From JAPPOI01 sp028818055 (GTDB lineage: Bacteria > Pseudomonadota > Alphaproteobacteria > Rhodobacterales > Rhodobacteraceae), in the NCBI GenBank assembly GCA_965267405.1, contig OZ253954.1, positions 744,001 through 808,000 of the forward strand: 64,000 bases of DNA, given 5' to 3'. Under the pieces are notes generated by a model. The model did no database searches. It saw only the letters and a list, made by a program, of their open reading frames with translations, and had not been told where the DNA came from. Every line of letters starts with the position of its first letter. The stretch's first letter is position 1. The position numbers were made by a program, and so were the translations under genes. Shown here piece by piece: positions 56,314-63,991 of the stretch.

Positions 56314-56328
56314 GTTCCTATTTTGTTC
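56314..56328. promoter_or_regulatory. SOS box (LexA operator) upstream of imuB
   Basis: GTTCCTATTTTGTTC is an exact GTTC-N7-GTTC, the LexA-binding motif of alphaproteobacteria, 14 nt before the imuB ATG at 56300. It would lie inside the coding region if imuB started at the next upstream ATG (56336), so it also decides the start. Confidence 0.85.
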
Positions 56329-56579
56329 TCATACATTTAGCGCGGCCAACACGACGAGTCGAGGGGTAGGACTTTGGAAAGATCCGTAAACACCACCCTG
56401 CCCCGGCGCTCGCGACGCGACGCGAAAGTAGCGTTTTGTACAGAAGAATTTCCGGCAAAGTGCAGTTTTGTACATGTCCTCGGACGGTCGGTTTAAGAAA
56501 GTGTAAACTGAAAAATAGCTTTTGGACGCGTTCGCACACATACTGACGACCAGAGGGTGAACATCCTTTGGGGGGAAAC

Positions 56580-57392
56580 ATGTACGAAGAATTTCGAGCC
56601 AAAGAGCGTAGTGGCTGGGGGTCAAAAGCCGACTACTACGAGCATCACACAGCGCGCATCACCACGCAGGCTATTCCCACACTGCTAGCAGCGGTTCGCG
56701 TCCGCGCAGGGGCAAGCGTTCTCGATATTTGCACCGGACCCGGCTATGCCGCCGGAGCGGCGCATGCAATCTGCGCGCGGGCGACCGGCGTGGATTTTGC
56801 GCCTGAAATGGTCGCGCGCGCGGCCCAGAATTTCCCAGATTGCACATTCGAAGAAGGTGACGCCCTTGCACTGAGGTTTTCGGACGGAACTTTTGATGCA
56901 GCGGTTTGCACTTTTGGCATTTTCCACGTCACCGACCCGGCACAGGCAATTGCAGAAGCATACCGCGTTTTGAAACCCGGGTGTCGATATGCGTTCAGCC
57001 AATGGTGCGCACCCAATGAAGCAGAGTTCTTCCGAATTGGAGCCAGCTTGATTGCCGAACACGCTGACATGTCGTTGGTGCCGCCAGCTCCGAATGCATT
57101 TGATATGTCCGACAGGTCACATTGCGAACAGGTCATGAAAAGTGCCGGGTTCGACGAAATCATCATTACCGAGGTGCCGAGTGTTTATCACGCACCTGAA
57201 GGAGAACTTTTCGACGGCATCATGAAACTTTCCGTTCGCGGCGCGATGATCGTCGAAGCACAAGATGACGCGACCAGACAGCGTATTCGCGATGTCGTTA
57301 ATGCGGCGGCCAAGTCCCACCATACGGACGAAGGCGTCATCATTCCTTCGCCTTGTTTCGTCGTTTCGGGGAGAAAGCCGGAAAAGCGGTGA
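56580..57392 (+). CDS. SAM-dependent class I methyltransferase
   Basis: The 270-residue protein has the class I methyltransferase motifs: motif I VLDICTGPGYAAGAAH (about residues 47-62), GVDFAPEMVARAAQNFPDC with the ribose-binding acid, EEGDALALRFSDGTFDAAVC and FHVTDPAQAIAEAYRVLKPG. It resembles UbiE/Erg6-like small-molecule methyltransferases. ATG 56580 follows GGGGGGAAAC. It is divergent from imuB and followed by a bidirectional terminator. The substrate is unknown. Confidence 0.85.
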   Translation: MYEEFRAKERSGWGSKADYYEHHTARITTQAIPTLLAAVRVRAGASVLDICTGPGYAAGAAHAICARATGVDFAPEMVARAAQNFPDCTFEEGDALALRFSDGTFDAAVCTFGIFHVTDPAQAIAEAYRVLKPGCRYAFSQWCAPNEAEFFRIGASLIAEHADMSLVPPAPNAFDMSDRSHCEQVMKSAGFDEIIITEVPSVYHAPEGELFDGIMKLSVRGAMIVEAQDDATRQRIRDVVNAAAKSHHTDEGVIIPSPCFVVSGRKPEKR

Positions 57393-57487
57393 TTACTTTG
57401 CGCGCGCATCCGGCAACTGCAGTTGCACTGAAGTCAATTCAGGCCCTATCGGAACAGCCTGAAAGCACGTTTAAAGCAAAGTGATGT

Positions 57488-57513
57488 AAAGGCGGGTTGT
57501 GACCCGCCTTTTA
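57488..57513. terminator. Bidirectional terminator between the methyltransferase and cspA
   Basis: Stem GGCGGGT/ACCCGCC with a 4-nt loop has A-rich sequence on the left and TTTTAA on the right, serving the convergent methyltransferase and cold-shock genes. Confidence 0.85.
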
Positions 57514-57517
57514 ACTT

Positions 57518-57724
57518 TTAGGCCAGTGCGATGTTGGTCGCTGCGACGCGACCGTCGCGGCCTGGTTCTGTATCGAATGTCACTTTCTGGTCGTCAGCCA
57601 GACCTGTGAGGCCTGCGCGTTCGACTGCAGAAATGTGTACAAAAACGTCTTTGCCACCATCGTCGGGAGCAATGAAGCCGAAGCCTTTAGTGGTGTTAAA
57701 CCATTTGACGGTGCCTGAGGCCAT
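57518..57724 (-). CDS. Cold-shock domain protein, CspA family
   Basis: The 68-residue protein is a single OB-fold cold-shock domain with RNP1 KGFGFIAPDD (residues 13-22) and RNP2 DVFVHISAVE (25-34), which bind single-stranded RNA/DNA. It starts MASGTVKWFNTTKGFGFIA at ATG 57724; a 10-residue upstream extension is open but not family-like. As with other Csp proteins it should melt RNA structure. A 288-bp upstream region separates it from the cytochrome gene and may hold a long 5' UTR. Confidence 0.96.
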   Translation of the reverse strand: MASGTVKWFNTTKGFGFIAPDDGGKDVFVHISAVERAGLTGLADDQKVTFDTEPGRDGRVAATNIALA

Positions 57725-58012
57725 ATCGTCATTCCTTTTTGCAGTGCTGCCCACGGAATGCGGCAGCGCGGCGGCGTCAAAGCAAAATCGGGAGCCTGTC
57801 GCCTTTTAAGCAGAAAGGGGTCGATCGTCTGTAACGTAGCACTGCAGCCTATGCCGAAAACTGCGCAATCGGTCAACTTAAAGTTCTGTGACACTTTCAC
57901 ATTTGGGCAAAGGTTTGCCCGTTTACTCAATCACAACTCTTTGACCGGTTTTTGGGGGTTGGAACACTATATTGCCCACGATAATGTCCGCGAACTTTGT
58001 CAGGAGGCGAGC

Positions 58013-58447
58013 ATGCTAAGAACAATAATCATAACCGTGTCACTTGTCGCTGCCACCGCTCTTTGGGCCCATTCGGGCGTGAAGGATCCGCAGGTAAAGG
58101 CTCGAATGGACGGTATGGACGTTTTGGCAGAGCAAACGAAGATTTTGGGGCAAATGGCGAAGGGTGCGACCGAATTTGATGCGGCCAAGGTTCAGTCGGC
58201 GCTTGCCGTGATGGCCGACGAAGCCGACCAGGTTCAGGCCTTGTTTGAACCGAAAGCAGATGATCCGAAATCCGAGGCACTCCCGACGATCTGGACCGAG
58301 TGGGACAAGTTCGCCATGCATGCGGACGATCTTGTAGCAGCAATAGCTGTTGCGGATGGCTCAAGCGCGGCTGCCTTAGGGCAAACACTGCGCGGCATTG
58401 GTGGTGCATGCGGCGCTTGTCATAAAGATTATCGCCAGAAAAACTAA
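58013..58447 (+). CDS. Cytochrome c' (class II c-type cytochrome)
   Basis: The 144-residue protein begins with a signal peptide (MLRTIIITVSLVAATALWAH). The mature four-helix bundle has the class II heme motif C-G-A-C-H near the C-terminus (GGACGACHKDYRQKN). Cytochromes c' bind NO and CO and can protect against nitrosative stress. ATG 58013 follows AGGAGG; an open extension upstream is not part of the protein. It overlaps the 3' end of the I78-like gene on the other strand by 4 nt. Confidence 0.93.
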   Translation: MLRTIIITVSLVAATALWAHSGVKDPQVKARMDGMDVLAEQTKILGQMAKGATEFDAAKVQSALAVMADEADQVQALFEPKADDPKSEALPTIWTEWDKFAMHADDLVAAIAVADGSSAAALGQTLRGIGGACGACHKDYRQKN

Positions 58448-58755
58448 CCGCAGTAGACGTTCAAGATCGCTCCACTGGCGTCCAATACGATGTTGGTGCG
58501 CTGGGGAAGATATTCCTGTGTGATGATATCGCCTTCCGTGAATACGCGGATCGACGGATCTTCCGACACTTCGACGTCGGCGATCGGCGTGCCTTCGAAG
58601 ACGCGGTAATCGGCAGCATCACATTGCTCTAGCGCTGGCGGAGCCTCTTCCGCTTCCTCGGTAACTTCCTCATCCGGCGGAAGCTGCTCATCAACTTCGT
58701 CCGCTGGCGTACAGGCGGAGAGGGTCAGGGCAAAAAGTCCGAGGCGAAACAGCAT
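58444..58755 (-). CDS. Lipoprotein with a peptidase-inhibitor I78-like domain
   Basis: The 103-residue protein has a lipoprotein signal (MLFRLGLFALTLSACTP, lipobox L-S-A-C). An acidic Glu/Pro linker (about residues 18-43) follows, then a compact domain resembling the I78 inhibitor family: VFEGTPIADVEVSEDPSIRV, EYLPQRTNIVLDASGAIL and the terminal V-Y-C-G. I78 proteins inhibit serine peptidases via a conserved loop; inhibition here is inferred. It is convergent with the cytochrome c' gene and divergent from the dehydrogenase. Confidence 0.8.
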   Translation of the reverse strand: MLFRLGLFALTLSACTPADEVDEQLPPDEEVTEEAEEAPPALEQCDAADYRVFEGTPIADVEVSEDPSIRVFTEGDIITQEYLPQRTNIVLDASGAILNVYCG

Positions 58756-58891
58756 ATTGGCACCAATTGATTACGCAGGCGGCATCAAACCGACATTCCC
58801 CGTATTTGTCCATACACAGGGGTAAGGTGAAAAAGTTTGCGCGAAGTTCGGCTTTGCGGCAGTGTCGGCCCAACGAACAGTGGAGGGATTG

Positions 58892-60004
58892 ATGCGAACA
58901 CGTGCCGCAGTGGCTATCGAGGCCGGAAAACCGCTTGAGGTTATGGACGTTAACCTGGATGGCCCACGTGCCGGGGAAGTCTTGGTCGAGATCAAGGCAA
59001 CCGGTATCTGCCACACCGATGAATTCACCCTTTCGGGTGCGGACCCTGAAGGGCTTTTCCCGGCCATTCTGGGACATGAAGGTGCGGGCGTGGTTGTGGA
59101 AGTTGGCGCAGGCGTGACCAGCGTAAAGCCGGGCGACCACGTTATCCCGCTTTATACGCCTGAGTGCCGGGAGTGCGAGTACTGCCTGCATCCGAAGACG
59201 AACCTGTGCCAGGCCATTCGGTCGACGCAAGGTCAGGGACTTATGCCGGACGGCACGTCGCGTTTCACCACGCTCGATGGTGATCCCATCCTCCATTACA
59301 TGGGCTGCTCGACCTTTTCGAACCACACCGTTTTGCCGGAAATCGCGGTTGCGAAGGTTCGCGAAGATGCCCCGTTCGACAAGATTTGCTACATCGGCTG
59401 CGGTGTGACGACGGGCATCGGCGCCGTGATCAATACAGCCAAAGTCGAGGAAGGTAGCCGCGCCATAGTTTTTGGTCTGGGCGGCATCGGTTTGAACGTG
59501 ATCCAGGGCCTGAGACTGGCGGGCGCGGACCAGATTGTGGGCGTTGACATCAACCCGGGTCGCAAAGCGATGGCTGAAAAGTTCGGGATGACGGATTTTG
59601 TCAATTCGACCGAGGTTGATGGCGATCTGGTTGCATACCTCGTCGATCTGACCAAGGGCGGTGCAGATTATACCTTTGATGCCACCGGCAACGTCCAGGT
59701 GATGCGCGCCGCACTTGAGAGTGCGCATAAAGGCTGGGGCGAAAGCGTGATCATCGGTGTTGCCCCTGCCGGTGCCGAGATCGCGACGCGGCCATTTCAG
59801 CTGGTCACCGGTCGGGTTTGGCGCGGCACAGCCTTCGGCGGCGCGCGTGGTCGGACTGATGTTCCGAAGATCGTTGATTGGTATATGGACGGAAAGATCG
59901 AGATCGATCCGATGATTACCCATACGCTGAGCCTGGATAAAATCAACGAAGGTTTCGATTTGATGCATGCTGGCGAGTCAATTCGCAGCGTCGTCGTTTA
60001 TTAA
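58892..60004 (+). CDS. adhI: S-(hydroxymethyl)glutathione dehydrogenase (class III ADH)
   Basis: This enzyme oxidises the formaldehyde-glutathione adduct with NAD+, a main detoxification and energy route for C1 growth in Rhodobacteraceae. The 370-residue protein has catalytic Zn ligands in GICHTDEFTLSG and GHEGAGVV, structural Zn cysteines in PECRECEYCLHPKTNLCQ, and the NAD fold GLGGIGLNVIQGLRLAGADQ with IVGVDINPGR. A class III-typical Arg is in QAIRSTQGQGLMPDGTSRF. ATG 58892 follows TGGAGGG. With the serine-cycle genes at 5-13 kb it suggests methylotrophic capacity. Confidence 0.96.
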   Translation: MRTRAAVAIEAGKPLEVMDVNLDGPRAGEVLVEIKATGICHTDEFTLSGADPEGLFPAILGHEGAGVVVEVGAGVTSVKPGDHVIPLYTPECRECEYCLHPKTNLCQAIRSTQGQGLMPDGTSRFTTLDGDPILHYMGCSTFSNHTVLPEIAVAKVREDAPFDKICYIGCGVTTGIGAVINTAKVEEGSRAIVFGLGGIGLNVIQGLRLAGADQIVGVDINPGRKAMAEKFGMTDFVNSTEVDGDLVAYLVDLTKGGADYTFDATGNVQVMRAALESAHKGWGESVIIGVAPAGAEIATRPFQLVTGRVWRGTAFGGARGRTDVPKIVDWYMDGKIEIDPMITHTLSLDKINEGFDLMHAGESIRSVVVY

Positions 60005-60023
60005 CCGGGACGGTTCACCAAGG

Positions 60024-60070
60024 GCGGGGGCCCTGCCCCCGCACCCCCGGAGTATTTACACCAGAAAGAA
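60024..60070 (+). repeat. GC-rich hairpin element with conserved tail
   Basis: A perfect 8-bp stem GCGGGGGC/GCCCCCGC (60024-60042, 3-nt loop) is followed by a CCCCCGGAGTATTTA segment and then CCAGAAAGAA. I recall this arrangement (hairpin, CCCCGGAGTATTT, AAGAAAGA) as a recurrent intergenic element in Rhodobacteraceae genomes, often after stop codons. It probably terminates adhI transcription. The recollection should be tested by search. Confidence 0.6.
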
Positions 60071-60085
60071 TGAGCGAGACTTGGC

Positions 60086-60571
60086 GTGGCATTGACCTTT
60101 CGCGAGGCGAGTAAAGCCGAAGACGGGGACGCGGTTTGGTCGATGCTGGAGCCGGTCTTTCGCTCGGGCGACACGTATGCCGTTGATCCGGATATTTCCC
60201 GGGCGGATGCCTTGGAGTACTGGTTTTCGGCGGACCGCGTTTATCTGGCGGAAGACACCGGGCCCCTTGGCACGTTCTATATCCGGACCAACCAGCGTGG
60301 TGGTGGGCGTCATGTCTGCAATTGCGGGTATGTGACGGGACCCGGTTCGCAAGGCAAAGGCGTGGCGCGACAGATGCTGGAGTTTTCGCTGGGGGCGGCC
60401 AAAGCCATGGGGTTCACAGCGATGCAGTTTAATTTTGTTCTGGAGACAAATGAACGCGCCGTGGCGATATGGAAGAAAGCTGGCTTCAATGTCATTGGAC
60501 GCCAGCCGCGCGCGTTTCAGCACCCCGACGGGACGTTCTGCGACGCGCTTGTCATGCACAAGTTTCTATAA
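60086..60571 (+). CDS. GNAT-family N-acetyltransferase
   Basis: The 161-residue protein has the acetyl-CoA-binding GNAT motif V-T-G-P-G-S-Q-G-K-G-V-A-R-Q-M-L (about residues 84-99) and a preceding strand LGTFYIRTNQRGGGRHV. The C-terminal segment ETNERAVAIWKKAGFNVIG is the usual N-x-R-A-x-x-x-Y/W-x-K-x-G-F motif B. It starts at GTG 60086; no ATG is in frame. The substrate (protein, small amine or other) is unknown. Confidence 0.88.
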   Translation: MALTFREASKAEDGDAVWSMLEPVFRSGDTYAVDPDISRADALEYWFSADRVYLAEDTGPLGTFYIRTNQRGGGRHVCNCGYVTGPGSQGKGVARQMLEFSLGAAKAMGFTAMQFNFVLETNERAVAIWKKAGFNVIGRQPRAFQHPDGTFCDALVMHKFL

Positions 60572-60650
60572 CGTCATTCAATCTTAAACGCCTCTTGTCA
60601 TTCCGGGTCTGAGCACCGACATTCCTCAAAACGATTTTCAGGAGCAGGCG

Positions 60651-61235
60651 ATGGCCGAAGAAAAAACCAAAGACGACGGCAAGAAAGAAAGCGGCAGTAA
60701 GGCTGAGCAGCTATTCTTCAAATCCCGTAATGTGATCATCACCGGCGAGATCAACCACGAGCTGGCCGAGCGTACGGTTAAACAGCTTCTGGCACTGGCG
60801 GAAGACAGCGACGAACCGATCAATCTTTATATTTCGAGCCCTGGTGGACATGTCGAAAGTGGCGACATGGTTCACGACATGATCAAGTTCATCAAACCCA
60901 CGGTCAGAACCATCGGATCGGGCTGGGTTGCGTCAGCGGGCGCATTGATCTTTGTGGGCGCCGCAAAAGAAAACCGGTTCTGTCTGCCAAACACACGCTT
61001 CCTTTTGCATCAGCCGTCCGGCGGCATCGGTGGCCAGGTCACCGACATGCAAATTCAAGCAAACGAAATTGAGAAAATGCGCGAACGCTTCCACAAGCTG
61101 TTTGCAGAAGCCACCGGCCAGTCGCCAGCCAAGATCGCAAAAGACACCGAACGTGATTTCTGGCTGAACACCGACGAAGCGATTGAATATGGACTTCTGG
61201 GCAAGGTGATCAGCAGCGCTGCCGAATTGGATTAA
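60651..61235 (+). CDS. ATP-dependent Clp protease proteolytic subunit family (ClpP-like)
   Basis: The 194-residue protein is a ClpP-type serine peptidase: Ser95 in GSGWVASAGALIFVG, His120 in NTRFLLHQPSGGIGG and Asp169 in TERDFWLNTDEAIEYG form the triad. ISSPGGHVESGDMVHDMI is the conserved N-terminal handle region. It has a lysine-rich N-terminal extension (MAEEKTKDDGKKESGSKAEQ) and a W-V-A-S-A-G elbow unlike the E. coli Q-A-A-S-M-G, so it is probably an accessory ClpP paralogue. No clpX is adjacent. It is followed by a terminator. Confidence 0.9.
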   Translation: MAEEKTKDDGKKESGSKAEQLFFKSRNVIITGEINHELAERTVKQLLALAEDSDEPINLYISSPGGHVESGDMVHDMIKFIKPTVRTIGSGWVASAGALIFVGAAKENRFCLPNTRFLLHQPSGGIGGQVTDMQIQANEIEKMRERFHKLFAEATGQSPAKIAKDTERDFWLNTDEAIEYGLLGKVISSAAELD

Positions 61236-61260
61236 ATCGCCGGAGCCATTCCGGGTTGAA

Positions 61261-61290
61261 CGGCGGTCGCATCATGCGATCGCCGTTTTT
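61261..61290 (+). terminator. Terminator of the clpP-like gene
   Basis: Arms CGGCGGTCGCAT and ATGCGATCGCCG (one G-T wobble) are followed by TTTTT, 26 nt after the stop. It ends at the stop codon of the convergent TetR gene. Confidence 0.85.
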
Positions 61291-61909
61291 ACTTGGCGCC
61301 ATACTTGCAGAGAAACATGTCGACCGCCCCTTCGACGACCCGGTCGATCTCTTCTTCGGTTGGAGGTTCCCGGAGCCCGAGAACCATTTCCATATGAAGC
61401 CCTGCTTTGCATAGCTCAGGGAATTGGTTCGCGGCCAGATCGATATCGTCGATAACCAGTTTGCCCTCGTCCACAGCCTTTTGCAGGAAGTGACGCAGAA
61501 TGTTGCGAACCTGTTCCGGCCCCGAAGAATAAAATTCTTTCACAACTTCAGGGAAGCGCTGGCTTTCACCGACGACGATGCGGTGAACCTGAAGGCCAAC
61601 ATCCGACATGAAGAACCGCACCATGCGGCCTGCCGCCAACGTCATCGCTTCGCGGATATTTTCGGATTCTTCAATTTGAGCGATGGCCGCATCAGATTGT
61701 GACTGGCATTCCATGCGCGCCACTTCGACGAACAGAAGTCGTTTGTCGGGAAAATAGCTGTAAAGGGTTGCTTTCGACACCCCAGCTTCGCGCACGATGT
61801 CATCGACACTGGCGCCTTCGAACCCATCGCGCATGAAGACTTTGCGGGCGCCATCAACGACCTGGTCCCACTTGCGACCTTGTTTCAATATTGCCTTTGG
61901 AGCGTTCAT
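61289..61909 (-). CDS. TetR/AcrR-family transcriptional regulator
   Basis: The 206-residue protein has the N-terminal TetR helix-turn-helix (ARKVFMRDGFEGASVDDIVR, EAGVSKATLYSYFPDKRLLF; about residues 21-60) and an all-helical ligand domain with FPEVVKEFYSSGPEQVRNIL and a predicted C-terminal dimer helix, similar to AefR-like regulators. It is 94 nt downstream of a 50-residue secreted-protein gene on the same strand. Palindromes lie just upstream of both genes, suggesting autoregulation. The inducer is unknown. Confidence 0.9.
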   Translation of the reverse strand: MNAPKAILKQGRKWDQVVDGARKVFMRDGFEGASVDDIVREAGVSKATLYSYFPDKRLLFVEVARMECQSQSDAAIAQIEESENIREAMTLAAGRMVRFFMSDVGLQVHRIVVGESQRFPEVVKEFYSSGPEQVRNILRHFLQKAVDEGKLVIDDIDLAANQFPELCKAGLHMEMVLGLREPPTEEEIDRVVEGAVDMFLCKYGAK

Positions 61910-61939
61910 GGCTGCCTCGGTTCGTGTTTCTCATTATAT

Positions 61940-61958
61940 AAACTGACCAGTTCAGTTT
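61940..61958. promoter_or_regulatory. Palindrome upstream of the TetR gene (operator candidate)
   Basis: Perfect 7-bp arms AAACTGA and TCAGTTT with a 5-nt centre lie 31 nt upstream of the TetR start. The size and position are typical for TetR autoregulatory operators. Confidence 0.65.
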
Positions 61959-62003
61959 TTTCAAGGCGCGGCGCCGAGGCGACGCCGCGGCACATCCGCA
62001 CAA

Positions 62004-62156
62004 TTACTTTTCGGGTTCACATTTCTCAGGCAGATTGCACTGCGAACTGGCAGGGCCGAAATCAAGCGTCGGCAGCAGCGGAATAGCGGTGCCAGCGTGG
62101 ACGGGGAGTGCAAGACTAACGACGGCAGCGGTCAGAGCTATTTTCAGGGGCGTCAT
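62004..62156 (-). CDS. Predicted 50-residue secreted peptide
   Basis: A 51-codon frame starts ATG at 62156 with GGAG 8 nt upstream. It encodes a signal peptide-like MTPLKIALTAAVVSLALPVH followed by A-G-T-A-I-P-L-L-P-T-L-D-F-G-P-A and a short C-terminal part with two cysteines (S-Q-C-N-L-P-E-K-C). The strong ribosome site, signal and upstream palindrome suggest it is real. No family recognised. It precedes the TetR gene on the same strand and may be coregulated with it. Confidence 0.65.
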   Translation of the reverse strand: MTPLKIALTAAVVSLALPVHAGTAIPLLPTLDFGPASSQCNLPEKCEPEK

Positions 62157-62704
62157 GGATCATCTCCGATTCTAAACTAAACTGTTTGGTTTAGTTATGA
62201 CATGAATTGCCCTGATTTCAAGATGGACCGCAAAAATAATCCGGGATGATGAAAGTGTTGGCCGTCATTGACAGAATTGGAACTGAATGAGGCAGCGCCA
62301 TCGGTGAACATACCGGTTTCTACGAAATTATTCGTCTCGAAATAATACATGAAAAACAACACCCTAACCCATATTTCGTTCGATACTGGCACTGCATTGA
62401 GCCCGGATCCGAAACAAATCGTTTGCAAATATCAGCAAAATTAGTCATACTAATGCCACATAAGTCTTGCTTACTCATTCGCATGGTGAGTGAAAAGTGT
62501 GTAGTTTCTGAGTTTCGCCATGTGTGTGCGTAAATGGTAATTGAGTGTTGAGTGATGAGTGAGTGAAGGCGCCGGGGGCTTATCCGCGCCTTCATTTGCC
62601 ATCGCAGGCGCTCACAAAAACGGGTTGTGAGAAATGTTCGGAATTTGCCTATCCGAAAATGCGCGACAACGGGTTTGCGGCGAGAGAGTGAACGGTGAAA
62701 TGGT
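62157..62704. other. 548-bp non-coding region
   Basis: Apart from the palindrome at 62175-62196, this stretch has no convincing gene. It contains a GAGTG-rich run near 62533-62565 and a perfect 8-bp hairpin GAAGGCGC/GCGCCTTC (62565-62593) without a T run. Short open frames here have poor codon use and no ribosome site. Confidence 0.5.
62175..62196. promoter_or_regulatory. Palindrome upstream of the small secreted-protein gene
   Basis: Perfect 8-bp arms AACTAAAC and GTTTAGTT with a 6-nt centre lie 19 nt upstream of the small gene's start. The A/C-rich half-site resembles that of the palindrome before the TetR gene, so both could bind the same regulator. Confidence 0.6.
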
Positions 62705-62968
62705 ATGATTAGTAAGATCGACGCAGAGCACGAAGTCCGAGAGAAGAAGGGTGATAAGCCATCCCTAGTGCGTCCGGCGATGATCGGCTTCGCCCTTGGT
62801 GCAACTTTCGGAGTTGTAGCTGTTACCCAAGGTCTGCCGCTTTACGGACTATTTGCTTGTGCGGTCGGCGGGACGGTCGCTGGGGCCGTTTGGGGCCGCG
62901 AAAAACGCGCTATCTATGAGAACAATTTCAAGGCTGAAGTTTCGGATCTTGTCCGCGAAGACAGCTGA
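62705..62968 (+). CDS. Small predicted membrane protein
   Basis: The 87-residue protein has a charged N-terminus (MISKIDAEHEVREKKGDKPS), two hydrophobic segments (about 24-42 and 45-64) with several glycines (GFALGATFGVVAVTQGLPLY, GLFACAVGGTVAGAVWG), and a charged C-terminus. ATG at 62705; no strong ribosome site. No family recognised. It is convergent with phoH, 18 nt apart. Confidence 0.6.
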   Translation: MISKIDAEHEVREKKGDKPSLVRPAMIGFALGATFGVVAVTQGLPLYGLFACAVGGTVAGAVWGREKRAIYENNFKAEVSDLVREDS

Positions 62969-62986
62969 GATTTCTCGCTAACAGGT

Positions 62987-63991
62987 TTAACGGGACGGGT
63001 TCGTTTCGTCGGCGTCGTAAGCCTGAATTATTTTTGCCACCAGTGGATGTCGAACAACATCTTTAGCCGTGAAATAGCTGAAAGATATGTCGCCCACACC
63101 TTTCAATAGACGTTCAGCGTCAGAAAGACCTGACGCCACACCACGCGGCAAGTCCACCTGACTGCGATCCCCGGTAATCACCATTCTGCTGCCCTCGCCC
63201 AAACGGGTGAGGAACATTTTCATCTGCATGGTCGTCGCGTTTTGCGCCTCGTCCAGGACAACAAAGGCATTTGCCAGAGTCCGTCCACGCATGAAAGCAA
63301 GAGGCGCAATTTCGATGCGTTTTTCTTCGATGAGCTTGGCCAGCTGCTTTCCGGGCAGAAAGTCATTCAGCGCGTCGTAGAGCGGCTGCATGTACGGATC
63401 GACTTTGTCCTTCATGTCACCGGGCAAAAACCCAAGTCGCTCGCCAGCCTCCACGGCCGGACGACTGAGGATAATGCGATCTACATGACCGCCGATGAAC
63501 AGGTTCACGCCAACCGCAACCGCAAGATATGTCTTACCGGTACCCGCTGGGCCGATGCCGAATGCGAGTTCATTCTGAAACAACGCTTTAACGTATTGCT
63601 TTTGCGCGTCGGTGCGCGGCTCGATCAACTTCTTGCGGGTCTTGATCTCAACCCGACCACCTTGGAACAGCTCCATTTGATCGCCGGGACGGCCACCGCT
63701 TGTTTCAGCGCCGCCCATCCGGATCTCAGCATCTATGTCACCGGGCGTGACTTCCTTTCCCGATTCGATGCGCTGGTAGAGCGCTGTGAGCACTTCAGCT
63801 GACTTCTTCTGAGCCTCGGCCTCACCGAAAATGGCCAGTTGATTGCCCTGGTGAACGATCTGCACTTCCAGAGCCGCCTCGATCTGAGCCAGATTCCGGT
63901 TAAATTCTCCAAATAATTCAATGAGATGTCGGTTATCGGGAAATTCCAGCCGAAACTCTTGGGCGTCTTCGGTCATGTCTTCAGCATTCAC
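62987..63991 (-). CDS. PhoH-family ATPase
   Basis: The 334-residue protein has an N-terminal KH-like region and a superfamily 1-type ATPase core: Walker A GPAGTGKT (147-154), ILSRPAVEAGERLGFLPGDM, the Walker B/DEAQ motif VVLDEAQNAT and sensor ITGDRSQVDLPRG. PhoH proteins are linked to RNA metabolism and often sit next to ybeY; this gene is at the window edge, so the neighbour is unseen. ATG at 63991; an in-frame ATG at 63976 is an alternative. Confidence 0.93.
   Translation of the reverse strand: MNAEDMTEDAQEFRLEFPDNRHLIELFGEFNRNLAQIEAALEVQIVHQGNQLAIFGEAEAQKKSAEVLTALYQRIESGKEVTPGDIDAEIRMGGAETSGGRPGDQMELFQGGRVEIKTRKKLIEPRTDAQKQYVKALFQNELAFGIGPAGTGKTYLAVAVGVNLFIGGHVDRIILSRPAVEAGERLGFLPGDMKDKVDPYMQPLYDALNDFLPGKQLAKLIEEKRIEIAPLAFMRGRTLANAFVVLDEAQNATTMQMKMFLTRLGEGSRMVITGDRSQVDLPRGVASGLSDAERLLKGVGDISFSYFTAKDVVRHPLVAKIIQAYDADETNPSR

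Noticed and set aside
56301..56336. Upstream ATG at 56336 as the imuB start
   Set aside because: It would place the perfect LexA site inside the coding sequence, and the family normally begins near the 56300 Met.
58691..59968. 425-codon open frame on the minus strand
   Set aside because: It is the shadow of adhI in a GC-rich third-position context; no ribosome site or domain.
62533..62565. GAGTG short tandem run as a possible CRISPR or integration site
   Set aside because: Units are only about five bases with irregular spacing and no spacers or direct repeats of suitable size.
62320..62595. 91-codon frame on the minus strand
   Set aside because: No ribosome site, no recognisable composition or motif; the region reads as non-coding.
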